Positions 36,691 through 48,900 of a stretch of DNA of 64,000 nucleotides are shown here, piece after piece. Position 1 is the first letter of the stretch. Every line of letters starts with the position of its first letter. The translations under genes and the position numbers were made by a program. The stretch spans positions 25,996,356 through 26,060,355 of the forward strand of contig NC_089273.1 of assembly GCF_963678975.1 (NCBI RefSeq), in the 5' to 3' direction. The notes below the pieces were generated by a model. That model was not told where the DNA came from, did no database searches, and saw nothing but the letters and a program-made list of their open reading frames with translations. Source of the stretch: Dysidea avara (Eukaryota; Porifera; Demospongiae; Dictyoceratida; Dysideidae).

Positions 36691-37373
36691 ACCTTTCAAA
36701 GAGCCATACACCATACAGGCACCCTTAATTATTATTATTTTCAGCAATGTGGTATCAGAATTGTTGGAAAATGATGCCTTCAATAAGTTAGTCTTTGACA
36801 TCTGGGTGGATTGCCAGCAAATGAATGGGCCAAGATTAGCTTGGGGTGTGATAGTGCAGGGTTTCTTTAGGAGCCCTAGGTGTGCATTGAAAATTCCTGT
36901 AGCATTAAAGTTAGTAAATCCCCAGGTATTTCACCTCCAAGCCTCATGCAATCAAGAGAGCCACTATTGTGGCCAAGGGGTAGCCAGTGGCCAAGGGGTA
37001 GCCAGTGCCCACTCAAAAACCCAACATGGTGTACGAGAGTCCCAATATTTAAGCATTTCAACACGTATTTCTGCATTATTTCAATAAATATTTCATGTAT
37101 TTATAATTGGATTTCTCAGATAGTGTACGAGAGTCCCAAGACGTTAGCTACCCCTCGATTGTGGCTATATATCAAGTGGTCCTGTTACATTAATCAAATA
37201 GGAGAATCCTGGGAATCCTGCACAACCTACCAAAACAACCACCATCAATAGATGGAGGTTGATAAAGGCAGCTCTAGTATGCTTTATCAGTAACTGGAAG
37301 CGGCTAATATTAAACAAGTGTGATAGGGTTGAACAAGTGACCAACATTAACAGTATAATTTAGCGGTTGAGTG

Positions 37374-37875
37374 GTACTAGAAATATGGACCAAACTGTTT
37401 GTATATATCAGCTGGGTTACTGAAGCATAATATGTTATATGCCAACCAGCGGCGGAGCAAGTAGTTGATATGAAGGGGGGCTGGGCTGACCCAGACTTAT
37501 TTCTATAGTTTGATAAGGTGAGACCAAAAAAAAAAAAAAAAGGCCACAATCAACTGACAAGAGCTTTCCACCTCACCAGCTACCATTTATAGCTGATAAA
37601 CTACATTAAAATCCTTACATAGCTCGCTACACACTGAATACTTTATTAGAGTGACTGCTCTATTAGAGTATCTCGATCTTTATCATGGTTTTCAGCCCCA
37701 CTCCAAGAAAGATAATTTCGATGTGATATAATTCTGAGGGGGGGCTTCAGCCCCCTAGCCCCCCCCCCTTTCCGCCGCCTATGATGCCAACAGAGTACTA
37801 TCATGAATGATTTGTGACAGATGAGGCATATGCTGTCTCTTGGATTTAAGAGTTAAAACTTTGTAAACAGTTGGT
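37374..37875. repeat. Dispersed repeat R1, copy 3 (interrupted)
   Basis: Same words as copies at 2505 and 7672, but split by the hAT-like element at 37447-37783 and by the foldback that starts at about 37876. The host sequence resumes after 39148 with ACACTATGAAAGG. Confidence 0.7.
37447..37783. mobile_element. hAT-like MITE with 8-bp duplication ATGCCAAC
   Basis: Starts CAGCGGCGGAGCAAG and ends TTTCCGCCGCCTATG. ATGCCAAC occurs at 37439-37446 and 37784-37791. R1 copies elsewhere carry one such site (for example ATGCCAACAGGGTAC near 7743), which is the empty-site state. C-rich and G-rich subterminal runs and the CTATTAGAGTATCTCGATC motif lie inside. Confidence 0.85.
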
Positions 37876-39145
37876 AGAGGAGCTCACCTAATATCGGACT
37901 GGCTCCAATGTCGGACGCTATTTCTCCTAAACCACAATGAATATTCAAACATTCTGCACATCTTCAGGTAGGCCAATGCTTCATAAACTTGTATACCAAG
38001 TTTCAGATCTCTCGGGTTCTTGGTCTCGGTACAGCAACCTTTTGAAGACCAGTCCGAATAATACGTAAAATCGGAAAAAAACGCTCAATTCAAGGACAGC
38101 CATTGTTTGCAGATCACACTTGCATTAAATCAAAAATTGCATACCTTCAGATTGTAGGGCTACTCATTTACTTTCTAAATATGTATGGTTTATTTCATTT
38201 AAAGTATTGTACTGATGAGTTATAGACCAAAGAAAAGACGCTGTCACTGGAGCAATAATCGCCCTAGCTATTTTTGCTCAAAATCAGAAAAAATGGTTTG
38301 AAAATGCATACAAGGTGGATGATTGCTTTCGATTGTGTACTGAAAGTTGTTAATCACTAGTTCCTGCAAATCCAACACTATAAAGACATAAAATACTGCA
38401 GATTTGACTGCAGAAATAGCAAAATCTTTAATATGGCTGTCAAACACTCTAACATAAAAAGTCAATCATTTCAGCTGAAAGCCTAAACCTCTAAAACAAA
38501 AAGTACGTAGAACCATATTTTAAGCATATCAGCATTATGTAGAATTGATTTACACCACCTTTTTGCAAAAAATTGGTGACTGTTATATTAGGGCATTTGA
38601 CTGCTCTATTAGAGGGTTTTGGTATTCCTGTAATACTTTAAGTCTGGAGGATAGTGAATTTATTGGAAAAGTTGCTTGACAACTTGTAAATGATTAATTG
38701 TATGCAATTATCCACTTTAAAATATTTTCAAAGCATTGATTACAATTTTGAGTTAGGGCGATTATTGCTCCAGTGACAGCCTCTTTTCTTTGGTCTATAA
38801 CTCATCAGTACAATACTTTAAATGAAATAAACCATACATATTTAGAAAGTAAAAGAGTAGCCCTACAATCTGAAGGTATGCGATTTTTGATTTAATGCAA
38901 GTGTGATCTGCAAACAATGGCTGTCCTTGAATTGAGCGTTTTTTCCGATTTTACGTATAATTCGGACTTGTCTTCAAAAGACTGCTGTACCGAGACCAAG
39001 AACCCGAGAGATCTGAAACTTAGTACACAAGTTGATGAAACATTGGCCTACTTGGAGATGTGACGAATGTTTGAATGTTCATTGTAGTTTAGGAGAAATG
39101 GCGTCCGATATTGGAGTCCGTCCGATATTAGGTGAGCTCCTCTAC
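37874..39145. mobile_element. 1.27-kb foldback element
   Basis: Left arm about 37874-38267 and right arm about 38753-39145 are inverse copies of nearly 394 bases. They start GAGGAGCTCACCTAATATCGG and end with the inverse. TA sits just outside each GAGGAGCTC end, and the host repeat R1 is interrupted. The 485-bp centre holds further diverged inverted homology and no credible coding frame. Arm identity is high but not perfect. Confidence 0.8.
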
Positions 39146-39593
39146 ATGTAGACATACACTATGAAAGGTGTGACTGATAATGTAGGAAGAATTATCCAAA
39201 GAAATAGCAACCAGCTCAATAGATCTGTTATTTTTTTCACTGTATTGTATGGCCATGTTCCCTAAGAATCATATGCGGTACAGTATAGTGGGATCATGAA
39301 GGTTTGAACCTTCCCGCCAAAATTTATTACCAGTCTCAATTTTCCTTTATGGCCTCTTGGCAGTATTAGTTAGACAAACTCCAGAATAACCCACAACACT
39401 TCCTATAAATAAAACAATTGTTTAACTGAAAACCTTGCCAGCTGACTAATAGCTTCTGGTATCAGCTAAACATCTCAACTATGGTTAATTTCTTCACTCT
39501 TTGACACTTCCCTTAGCCTGGGATGTGCCTCTTCACCTATCACAGCAGCTACAATGAATGTACAGGAAATATATATAGATAAAAAGCCATTGA

Positions 39594-39765
39594 AGGTCAC
39601 CTACACCTGTAGCAAGGCTGCAGCTTCATAATATGCTAGTGGTGTGCATTTAATCCAGACTTCATCCATGACCGACTATAGACCTACTCTATATTGACTA
39701 GCTATAAAGTTATCATGAGGTAATAAATATTTACTAGCTATAGCTGCAGGTGTAGATGACCTCCT
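39594..39765. mobile_element. Short imperfect hairpin element
   Basis: GGTCACCTACACCTGTAGC at about 39594 and GCTGCAGGTGTAGATGACC at about 39745 are inverse with few mismatches. It lies just upstream of the LINE frame. Confidence 0.4.
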
Positions 39766-39790
39766 GTGCTTCATGGATTCTTAATTTTGA

Positions 39791-42700
39791 GGACTCACTC
39801 TTTTAGTCATTTTTGATAACCCTAATTTAAGCCAAATTTTTGTTAGCAACTTTCTTAATCAAATTGATAATTGTCTACTTTCAGATGATGACACTATTAT
39901 TAGTGACTCGGATACTCAGTTTAGTAATCCTGATACATTGTATAGTGAACTTAGTAATACTTCTTTAGAAGATAACAGTGACCTTGACTCGTCTGACCTA
40001 GTGGATTCTGACCATCAAAGTAACTTAAACTCTAACGGCAATTCCTTGAATCTTTTGCTGATTAATTTACAAAGTATTTTGAGTAAAAAAGAAAGTTTTT
40101 GGGAGACGCTAGACGATCACACCCCTGACATTGTGATTGGTTGCGAGACCTGACTCAATTCATCAATCCTTGATAATGAAATTATGCCCGAGAGCTATAA
40201 ACTGTACCGAAAAGATCGTGAAGATGGATATGGTGGAGTGCTGATTGGCATTAGCACTACCTTATCCAGCAAACCTGTTGATATTGGTACACCTTGTGAA
40301 GTGTGTGCTGTCAGTTTGCAGCTGTCTTATGGTCAGGAACTTATTATAATTGGTGCGTATAGACCGCCTAGCAGAGATGTTGAATATCAGCAAAATCTAT
40401 GTAAAAGTATTTGTGACATTACAGCATCACGACCCAACTCGTTTATTTTCTGTGCTGGTGACTTTAATGTACCAGACATAGAGTGGACCAGTCATTCTAT
40501 CGTTTCGCACAGATACCCATTGGATATTAATCAACAAACTCTCAAAATGGTAGATGACTGTTATTTTACCCAACTAGTGAGTACTCCCACTAGAAATGAA
40601 AACATTCTTGATATCGTTTTCACTAATAGACCATCTCTTATTAACTATTGTAAAGTTATACCTGGCATTAGTGACCATGAAGCTGTCTTGACCTCTTTTA
40701 TGACACAGGTAGTTTACCACAAAGGAAGTGAGCGTAAGCGTTATTTATGGAACAGGGTCGATTTCCAAGAGATGAGTATTGAGATGACAAGGTTCACTGC
40801 ATGGTTCACTGATCATTTTTGTATTGATACTCCAATTGAACACTTATGGTTTCATATTAAATCTATGCTCTTAAACCTGCTAGATAAGTACGTCCCATCA
40901 AAAATGGTGACAAATAGTAACAGACAGCCTTGGGTTAATCGCCATATTAAGCAACTTGGTAGACGGAAGAAAAAGTGCTACAAAAGAGCTAAAGTAAGTA
41001 ATTCACCATCAGACTGGCTACATTATAAATCATTTAAAAAGGAGATGCAGAGAGAACGCAGAAATGCACGTAATTCTTACATGACTCGATCACTGTTTAA
41101 CCCATTTAGAAGTGGAAGAAAGAAGAATTTTTTCCGTTACATTAAATCTCTCCGTAAAGATAATTGTGGTGTGTCTATGTTACAGAACGAAGGGGTTACA
41201 TATACTGATAATTTGGATAAAGCAGAAGTATTAAATAAACATTTTGCCTCAGTGTTTACTCATGATAATGATTCACCAGCTCCACACCTGGGTCCTAGCC
41301 CATACCCTGATCTTCCATTATTTGAAACATCTATTGAAGAAGTATATACCCTATTGACACAAGTCGATCCTTTCAAGGCTACAGGTCCAGATGGTATCCC
41401 TCCCAAGCTATTGAAAGAGATGGCATTTGAATTATCTCCTAGTTTAACATTGCTGTTTAATTCATCATTGAAACAAGGAGAGGTTCCACACGACTGGAAA
41501 ATAGCCTCTGTGACCCCTATATTTAAGAAGGGCAATCGTAGTAACCCTACAAACTATAGGCCAGTTTCATTAACATCTGTGTGTTGCAAAACTCTGGAAC
41601 GAATAGTACACACTAATATTATGGAACATCTGAATAGTCTGAATATACTCTCAAAGTGTCAATACGGTTTTCGTGCCAAACACTCTACTGAGCTACAATT
41701 GTTACACACAGTTCATGACTTAGTGTCAAACCTTAACCAGAAAACTCAAACTGATGCCATCTTACTTGACCTATCTAAGGCATTTGATAAGGTGTTACAT
41801 CGTTATCTCTTACATAAGCTGCAGCATTATGGAATACGTCATGAGATCTTAGAATGGACTTCATCCTTTTTGAGCAGCCGCACTCAATATGTTACTTGTA
41901 ATGGTTCTCAATCATCACCCATCGATGTTATTAGTGGAGTGCCCCAGGGCACTGTCCTCGGACCCTTGTTATTCTTAGTTTACATTAATGACTTACCTGA
42001 TTGTGTATCATCTTCTTGTGGCTTGTTTGCTGATGATTGTCTGCTCTATAGACCGATACATACTACAGATGATAGTCGTTTCTTACAGGAGGATTTGTTA
42101 CGAATTGAAGAGTGGGCTAATAAATGGATGATGACATTTAACACAGATAAATATGAAGTATTACAAGTTACTTTAAGTAATCCAAAACCCACAAGCTATT
42201 TCCTGTACAATAATCAACTAAGAATGGTTAGTCATGCAAAATACCTTGGTGTGATATTGGACTCTAAGATGAACTTTAACAAACATATTACCACTATTTG
42301 CAGAAAAGCTAATAGTGTATTGGCGCTTCTTAAGCGTAATCTGTATCATTGTAATTCTCAAATACGAAGCCAAGCCTATTTCTTGTATGTGAGACCAATA
42401 CTAGAATACGCATCAATAGTTTGGGCACCATACACTAAGACTAACATTGAGAAGCTTGAAAGTGTTCAGCGACGTGCTGCCAGATTTGTGGTGTCTGATT
42501 ATGATTTTTCAAGTAGTGTTACCAGTATCTTGAATGAGCTTAAATGGTGTAGTTTGGAGGTTAGAAGACAAGTAAGTAGACTGATGATGTTTTATAAGAT
42601 ATTGCAAGGTTCTGTCACACTAGAACTACCCTATGAGATATCTCTCATCGACACTGTTACTAGAGGGCACAATAGAAGATATCAAACACCTTTTTCAAGA

Positions 42701-42832
42701 ATTGATATACACAAATTCAGTTTCTTCCCAGCTACTGTCAGATTGTGGAATAGTTCACCTGACTCAGTTGTTAATTTGGATTCCCTTGAAGCATTCCGTA
42801 GATCTGCTACTGATTTCTTAAACAATTTATAA
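39791..42832 (+). pseudogene. CR1/Jockey-type non-LTR retrotransposon with one nonsense codon
   Basis: One reading frame runs through 39791-42832 except for TGA at 40151-40153, where related elements have the ETWL tryptophan. The first part carries LNLLLINLQSILSKK. The endonuclease region shows RKDREDGYGGVL, YRPPSRD, GDFN (about 40457) and SDHE. The reverse transcriptase shows PFKATGPDGIPP, NYRPVSLTS, DLSKAFD (41768), GVPQGTVLGPLLF and FADD (42026). The motif C is F-A-D-D, where most elements have Y-A-D-D. No separate gag-like ORF1 is visible and the 5' end looks truncated. Very few lesions imply recent activity. Confidence 0.85.
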
Positions 42833-42945
42833 TTTATAATTCTTTTTATACTTAATTAACTACTTAACTTAACTACATACTATATTGCATGTATACTCTT
42901 TCAGAGTCCTGCAATTATAATAATAATAATAATAAGACTGTAGTA
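42833..42945 (+). repeat. LINE 3' tail ending in (TAA)n
   Basis: An AT-rich tail of about 80 bases ends in TAATAATAATAATAATAA at about 42918-42936. A short simple repeat at the 3' end is usual for CR1/L2/Jockey elements. Confidence 0.65.
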
Positions 42946-43328
42946 GCTATAATTATAGCGATTGAGCTTCTTTAGTGAATTTATCAGAGCATAATGTGCA
43001 AAAAGCAGCTAAATAAAATTCTAAATGCATTTGATATGTATTTATGTATTTCAATTATATACTTTGTTTTAACACAGGTACATGCTAGTGCTGAAGCTAA
43101 GGCTACTCCAATTATAGCTACTTCAAGGATTACTGAGATTCGTCACGATTTGCTTGTGCATGTAGAATATTTTTGTGTAAAAACTTTCTATACGCGTGTT
43201 AACAGTAGATGATCGAGGGCATCGCTCGTAATTCTAAGCGACCTTATGCACCACAAATTGTCAATCACACTATACAGTGAACGTATATATGGTTTAGAGA
43301 TAGTACAACTGGATTCCAAGCCCATTAC

Positions 43329-43684
43329 CTGCGTCGTGTTAACTTGAATGCGCAATCAACGAAGCCTGCAGCAAGGATCCTCTTGGCCACATTGCTAAAG
43401 TATGCTGTTTCGGTGGTCAGGTAAGGGCTGGTACAGATTTCCAGGCGGTAGATCAAACGTCGCATCTTTGAAAGCGTTGCAAGACCACTGCAAGGTCCGG
43501 AGCAGCATAACGCAATTCTGCTGCTAAACAAATCGCTGCCATAAACAAAGTAATTAGCCAAACAGAACGCTATCAGTCTCTGCTGGGCCAAGGCATGCGC
43601 ACTCAGTGGAGTGCAGCAATTCCCATGACAATTCCAGGTAGCTACTCCTACTTTTACTGGTGTCCGGAAAAACCCCAGCCACAT
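43329..43684 (-). other. Less AT-rich unique stretch with a minus-strand open frame
   Basis: The base composition is less AT-rich than its surroundings. A 119-codon minus-strand frame contains RLIAFCLANYFVYGSDLF and AKRILAAGFVDCAF, and runs into a CAG|GTAATG donor-like boundary at 43329. A second minus frame is also partly open, so coding status is uncertain. It could be an exon, a promoter island or an RNA gene. Confidence 0.3.
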
Positions 43685-44029
43685 ACTTGTAATTTTGTTA
43701 GCATTTTCTTAAATTGCACGTTTAGACCGTTCTTTCTCCTAGCACCCTATACTTTACCACTCACAATTTGTGCCACTGATAGCCCAGTTCATTGGCTACA
43801 ATTCGGCACCAAGCATGTTAGAATCCGTTCTTCTTTCGAAGAGAAATAAACAATTTTCTGATACATGTACAAACTTTGTCTGGAAAAACCCGGCCCTACC
43901 TTAGTTTCTCCATAGATTATATATTCCCTACTATGGTTTCTCATCCTCCTGTGTTCAAAATGTCAGTGCGGGAGAGCGGATTTTTATTTTTATTTTTTAC
44001 TAACTAGATAGCTGAATTAGCTAGCTAAA

Positions 44030-44125
44030 ATGACAATTTTCTTAGACTGCTCTAGCAAGCTACCAACTTTTAAAGGTGTTGAATGGCTGCACTTAGCCAC
44101 TAGTCGTACAAAAATCCTTGAAGAG
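44030..44125 (+). CDS. Possible first coding exon of an unrecognised gene
   Basis: ATG at 44030 opens MTIFLDCSSKLPTFKGVEWL and continues to RTKILEE, followed directly by GAG|GTAAGA, a good donor in phase 0. A 30-base in-phase segment at 44986-45015 (acceptor CACAG, donor GTAAGC) might be a second exon, but no further exons or family match are apparent. Low confidence. Confidence 0.25.
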
Positions 44126-45858
44126 GTAAGAAAAACGGCGATACGGGTGGGGATGAGAAACTAATAATTAAGTTTATGTGGCCTAAGGGTAAGGGTGCAT
44201 GACTGCATGCTGAACAAAGTGCATGGTTTTGTAACAACTATGTGGATGCATGTTGCTTGAGCGGCCAAATGAGGACTCACATGCGTATGTATAAGTTTAC
44301 CGCTAAATCTCTTCATTGTAAACATTGTACTTTTGCCACTTTGTTCTGCTGTTATGTGATCCACAGATGGAATTGCTGTATTCCAAGATAGGTTGAATCA
44401 TGCAGTGTATAGTAAATATTTTTATTAGCATGGTGGAGTCAAAATATTCCAAAAAAAAATCCTCAAGTACTTACTTAGTGTCAGAGCTTTGGTGTGGTGT
44501 TATCTGTGTCATCAAATTTAATGTCGCAGTACATGCGGTACTAAGCTATGAGTTTCACATGATCAAATTAACTTTCTCCCCTCAAGTCTCTTTTCTTGAT
44601 ACAAATCATATGTCATGGTATGTACTGTAATCTGAGACTGACCATATGGCAGCTATGCATGTTTGAGTTGAAAATTGATATTATTGTCCCTTACCTTTGC
44701 AATGTTGTGACTTTAATGTAGCTAAATAATAATAAACCACTAATGGATTGTTTAAAAGCATTTTGAGGTTACTAAATTCATGAGGTTTTTATATCTATAG
44801 CACTGGTTGCTAGTGGACCCTCAGCATGGACTGATTTTTCTTTATTGCTGCAATTGTGCTATGTTTTAGTGTATTGTACCCATGATGTAAAGCCTAATAA
44901 AATAAATTAATGAATAAGATTACAGATTATCTACTGTGATTTACCTATTAGGTAGCAATCATTCTTCTTTGGGTCTTCCACACAGATGAAGAAATCTTCT
45001 CACAAGTATTCTATTGTAAGCTTGACACAATAATTATCAGACCATTTGAAAATAGGAACTAACTTTTATTTTGTATGCTAGTTGTACTTTAGTGATCATA
45101 TTTTAATGTATTGTGTGCATCATGACCACATATCCATTTATTGTATAGTAAAATGTGTTTCTAATGGAATATTATGTCATTGTATTTCTTTAATAAAAGG
45201 TTGTACATATGTTCTTCACATTAGCCTGTAACTTGATATTATTTTAGTGATGCGGTTTCCTGTTGTTAATTAAATCATTTTAATGGATTAAATCCAAGCA
45301 TACTGCATGATGAGTAGCCAATGGTATTATATACTTTTTGAATCACTATTCCTCTAAGTCACAGATATCCAGCTACAAGTGCAGTACTTAATGTAGTTTA
45401 TGTTATGTAGTTTCATGAGTTCACTTTAGTTATATGCAGTCAAGTTTATATACACACTCTGTGAAAATCCAACAGTAAAAAACCTTGAAATTGTTATGTA
45501 CTAATTCACTATCAACAAATTGTTGCAATTGCATGTTGTTAGTTAAAAGCATACTGTATACCTACTTGGGTTGCCACTTGTATTTCCCATGTTATCCATG
45601 TTATCAACATTATATTCTTCTGTCAAGAGCAGGTAATCACCTAACTGTAAATGATTTTATTACTTTCAAGTTTTTCTTTATGTATGTGCAATAAATCTGG
45701 TTGTCTAACAGAAAAGTGTTAAAAGCATTAATCAATTGAAGACAGATGTCAGTGCAATTATGGTTGCACACTTATGTATTATTACATCATGTGATGTAGA
45801 GTATGTAATTACAGGATGTTCTAGAAGGGAAATTAAACTAAGTGGACTACTTGGTGAC
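44126..45858. other. Intergenic stretch upstream of gene B
   Basis: No confident gene. A piece of repeat R2 (CATATGTTCTTCACATTAGC and TTTTAATGGATTAAA) lies at about 45205-45305. Confidence 0.45.
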
Positions 45859-45866
45859 TATAAATA
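45859..45866 (+). promoter_or_regulatory. TATA-box candidate of gene B
   Basis: TATAAATA lies 41 bases before the gene B ATG, nearly the same spacing as in gene A (42 bases). Confidence 0.5.
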
Positions 45867-45899
45867 ATCTGCATTACTAACTGTGTCAAACTTTTGAAA

Positions 45900-45960
45900 A
45901 TGATTTACAGAGCAATTGTAGTTTTTCTGGTGTCTCTTCTGTGGAGCACTCTTGTCAATG
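45900..45960 (+). CDS. Gene B exon 1: signal peptide
   Basis: Encodes MIYRAIVVFLVSLLWSTLVN and ends G|GTGTGT in phase 1. A clear leader with short basic start and hydrophobic core. It joins directly to the first CCP. Confidence 0.78.
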
Positions 45961-48900
45961 GTGTGTGTATGTGCATGCATTGGTGTATGTGTTTCTATGT
46001 TGAATTGATTTATGGTATTGCATAATAAGTAGCTGTGTGATTTTGTGAAGACTGTGCTAGCATTTAGTTTGTTTATCAATTGTAAATAATTTTGTACAAC
46101 TGTTGGTGATTACACTAAATATTACCAGGTCAGTGTCCAGTTCTCACTGATCCTGATAATGGGATGATATCTTGTTCACTGGGAAGTGATGGAATACCAA
46201 CTGAAGGAGATACTTGCGTATACCAATGTAATGATGGTTATGTTGTGTCTGGTGATGGTGATAGAGAATGTCAGAGTGATAATACCTGGACTGGTAGTGA
46301 AGCTATTTGTGAAAGAGGTGAGGATTACAGTCTACCAGAAAATATGAATTTGCCATGCAAGGAAGTGTTTGATGTTTCTTTTATTGTGACTGCTTACAGT
46401 AGAAGGTCATTGTGTTTTTGTCTTACTAGTTGAATGTGAACCACTGGCTGCTCCTGATGATGGGATGATTTCTTGTACTGGAAATATGTTTGAAGATATT
46501 TGTACTGCATCTTGCAATGGAGGCTATGAATTGAGTGGTAGTGAGACTAGAACCTGTCAGAGTGACCAGACTTGGAATGGCATAGAAGCAACTTGTTTGG
46601 CAGGTATATACATCATTTAGTGTTATTTTCCTTTGTAATCATTAATACTCATCAGTAATGTTGGCTACGTATATTGAGATGAAATTGAAGTGTTAGCTAA
46701 TCAGTCTATAGATTATGCAAGTATAGCTAACTGGCTATCTTTCAGTACACATGATGTGGTCTTTATATAGCAAGTACTTGCATGTAAATAAATAGCGTAA
46801 TTAACAAATGACATTATTTACTTGTAGAGAGTCTGGAGATGAAAAGCAGGTGCACTATAAGAAATGCCCTAGAATCAAATGCGCCATAAAATTCATATAT
46901 CAGTACCTAGAATATAAATACTTAGCAATTAATTTTGATTATAGTTTGCCAATGGCAGAGATTGTATGGTGCTTTGTACCATTATATGTTTTAGCTACAT
47001 ACACAGAGAAACAATGTTACATGTAATTGGTAAACCATTTAGTTGGATTATGTCCTGTACTTTCTGATCTTGATAATGGAATGGTGGACTGTTCACTGGG
47101 AGATGATGGAGTACCAACTGAAGGAGACACTTGTGTATACACATGTGATGATGGTTATGAGTTATCTGGTGATCGTGTCAGGGAATGTCAGAGTGATGGG
47201 ATGTGGAATGGAAATGATACCACTTGTAAAGCAGGTATGTAAGAATTATATTAAAAATCATTGTCTTTAATGTATGCCAATTATGGTGATCACTTACATT
47301 CTGGAATAATAGAATATTAACAGCTATAGTGGAAGATAAACGTAAATCAGACTTACATGTGCAACTGTTTTAGAAATGTACAAAACGTGTCTGGTTGCTT
47401 GTGTTAATGCATTGTTGTAATGTACTGAACATCCATACTATCCAGTATTTTCCTAGTGGAGAGTGCATCTCTTAAGGATTAACTGCACTCCCACCATTGT
47501 CATTAATGTAAGGCAAAGTTGTAGTCTCTACAGTATGCGATTATCATTAACAGACATTATTGTACCATGTTCATGTTACTACAGTAGTACAATGTCCCCC
47601 ACTTACTGCTCCTGATAATGGAATGATTTTTTGTACTGGTAATGAGATTGGAGACACTTGTACCATCTCATGTGATGATGGTTATGAATCGAGTGGTAGT
47701 GAAACTAGGACCTGTCAGGGTGATGGTACTTGGAGTGGAACTGATGTTACTTGTTCAACAGGTATGTGTAATATACAATACAGGCAATGCCCATTAATTA
47801 TAAGAATCCTGAAATACTGTCAGTATTTTCTTATTATACAAGCATACAGTAGAAGAAAGTTTATGTTAACCTTATATTTCAATGTGGCACTGAGTGTGTT
47901 TTAATTACCTAAATGTTAGACGATCACAGCATAAATTCTAGAGTGCATACTAGACTATAACATTCTTTGCAAATCTAAAGTGGTATAAAACATGGTAATT
48001 GTGTACCTGTATCACTAAATAAATTGTACTCATTGATTATAAAATAATTTATGGTGTAATGGTTTTCTACTAATTGATGCTGTATATAAGGATGGGTGGT
48101 GTTGCATTTTTGAAGGACAGCACAGTATTAGAAAAATAGCTTAGTATCACTAAAAATACTGTACCTTTTCTATTTTGCTCTCTTAAAAACATGGGTAAGT
48201 TATGATTTATACTTATATACCCACATTGTGCTAACACAGTGTAGTAATAGTTTCTTCGTAAAGAAACAAATGAAATGACAATTGTACCACAAAATAAGGT
48301 TTGAAGTATCCCATAAAGTAAACATAAAAACATTGTGAATAGCTCAACACACATAGATCTGTGTTTGTCCCCTGCGTATATAAACATGGTTGTATATGGC
48401 TTGACTTCATGTATGGCCACCACTAAAGTACCAAACTTTAATTACTATTAAATTTGGCATTTGGTATTTTTAGAAAACCACATCACTATCTGAAAACACC
48501 TTTATTAACTACTAATACCTTATACCTCCCAACCCCAGCTGTATACACTACATCCAACAGAGTATCGATATAAATTATTGTACATATATCAATCATACAT
48601 TGAGACCATGATTTGTATTAGATCAAGACACACGGTAGTGTGTCGTGCGGCCCAAGAAGCCGGCGCGTAACACCCGTGAGTATATTGACAGGAAGAAAGA
48701 AAACGCAATTTTCACACCTCCGTAGCTCTGTGCTTCCTTGATGAAACAAGACGATTTTTGCTGTGGACATGCCCCCCAACTGCAGCACTCCACATTCCAA
48801 ATTTGAGCGAAATCGCTTTGCGCGTTCCCGAGATATGCGACTTCAAAAATTGGCTCAGTTTCTTCGTTTTTTTTTTCTTCTTCTTCTTCTTCTTATTTTT

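Noticed and set aside
42994-43212. 72-codon plus-strand frame after the LINE
   Set aside because: No recognisable domain, low complexity start, and no supporting splice or promoter context.
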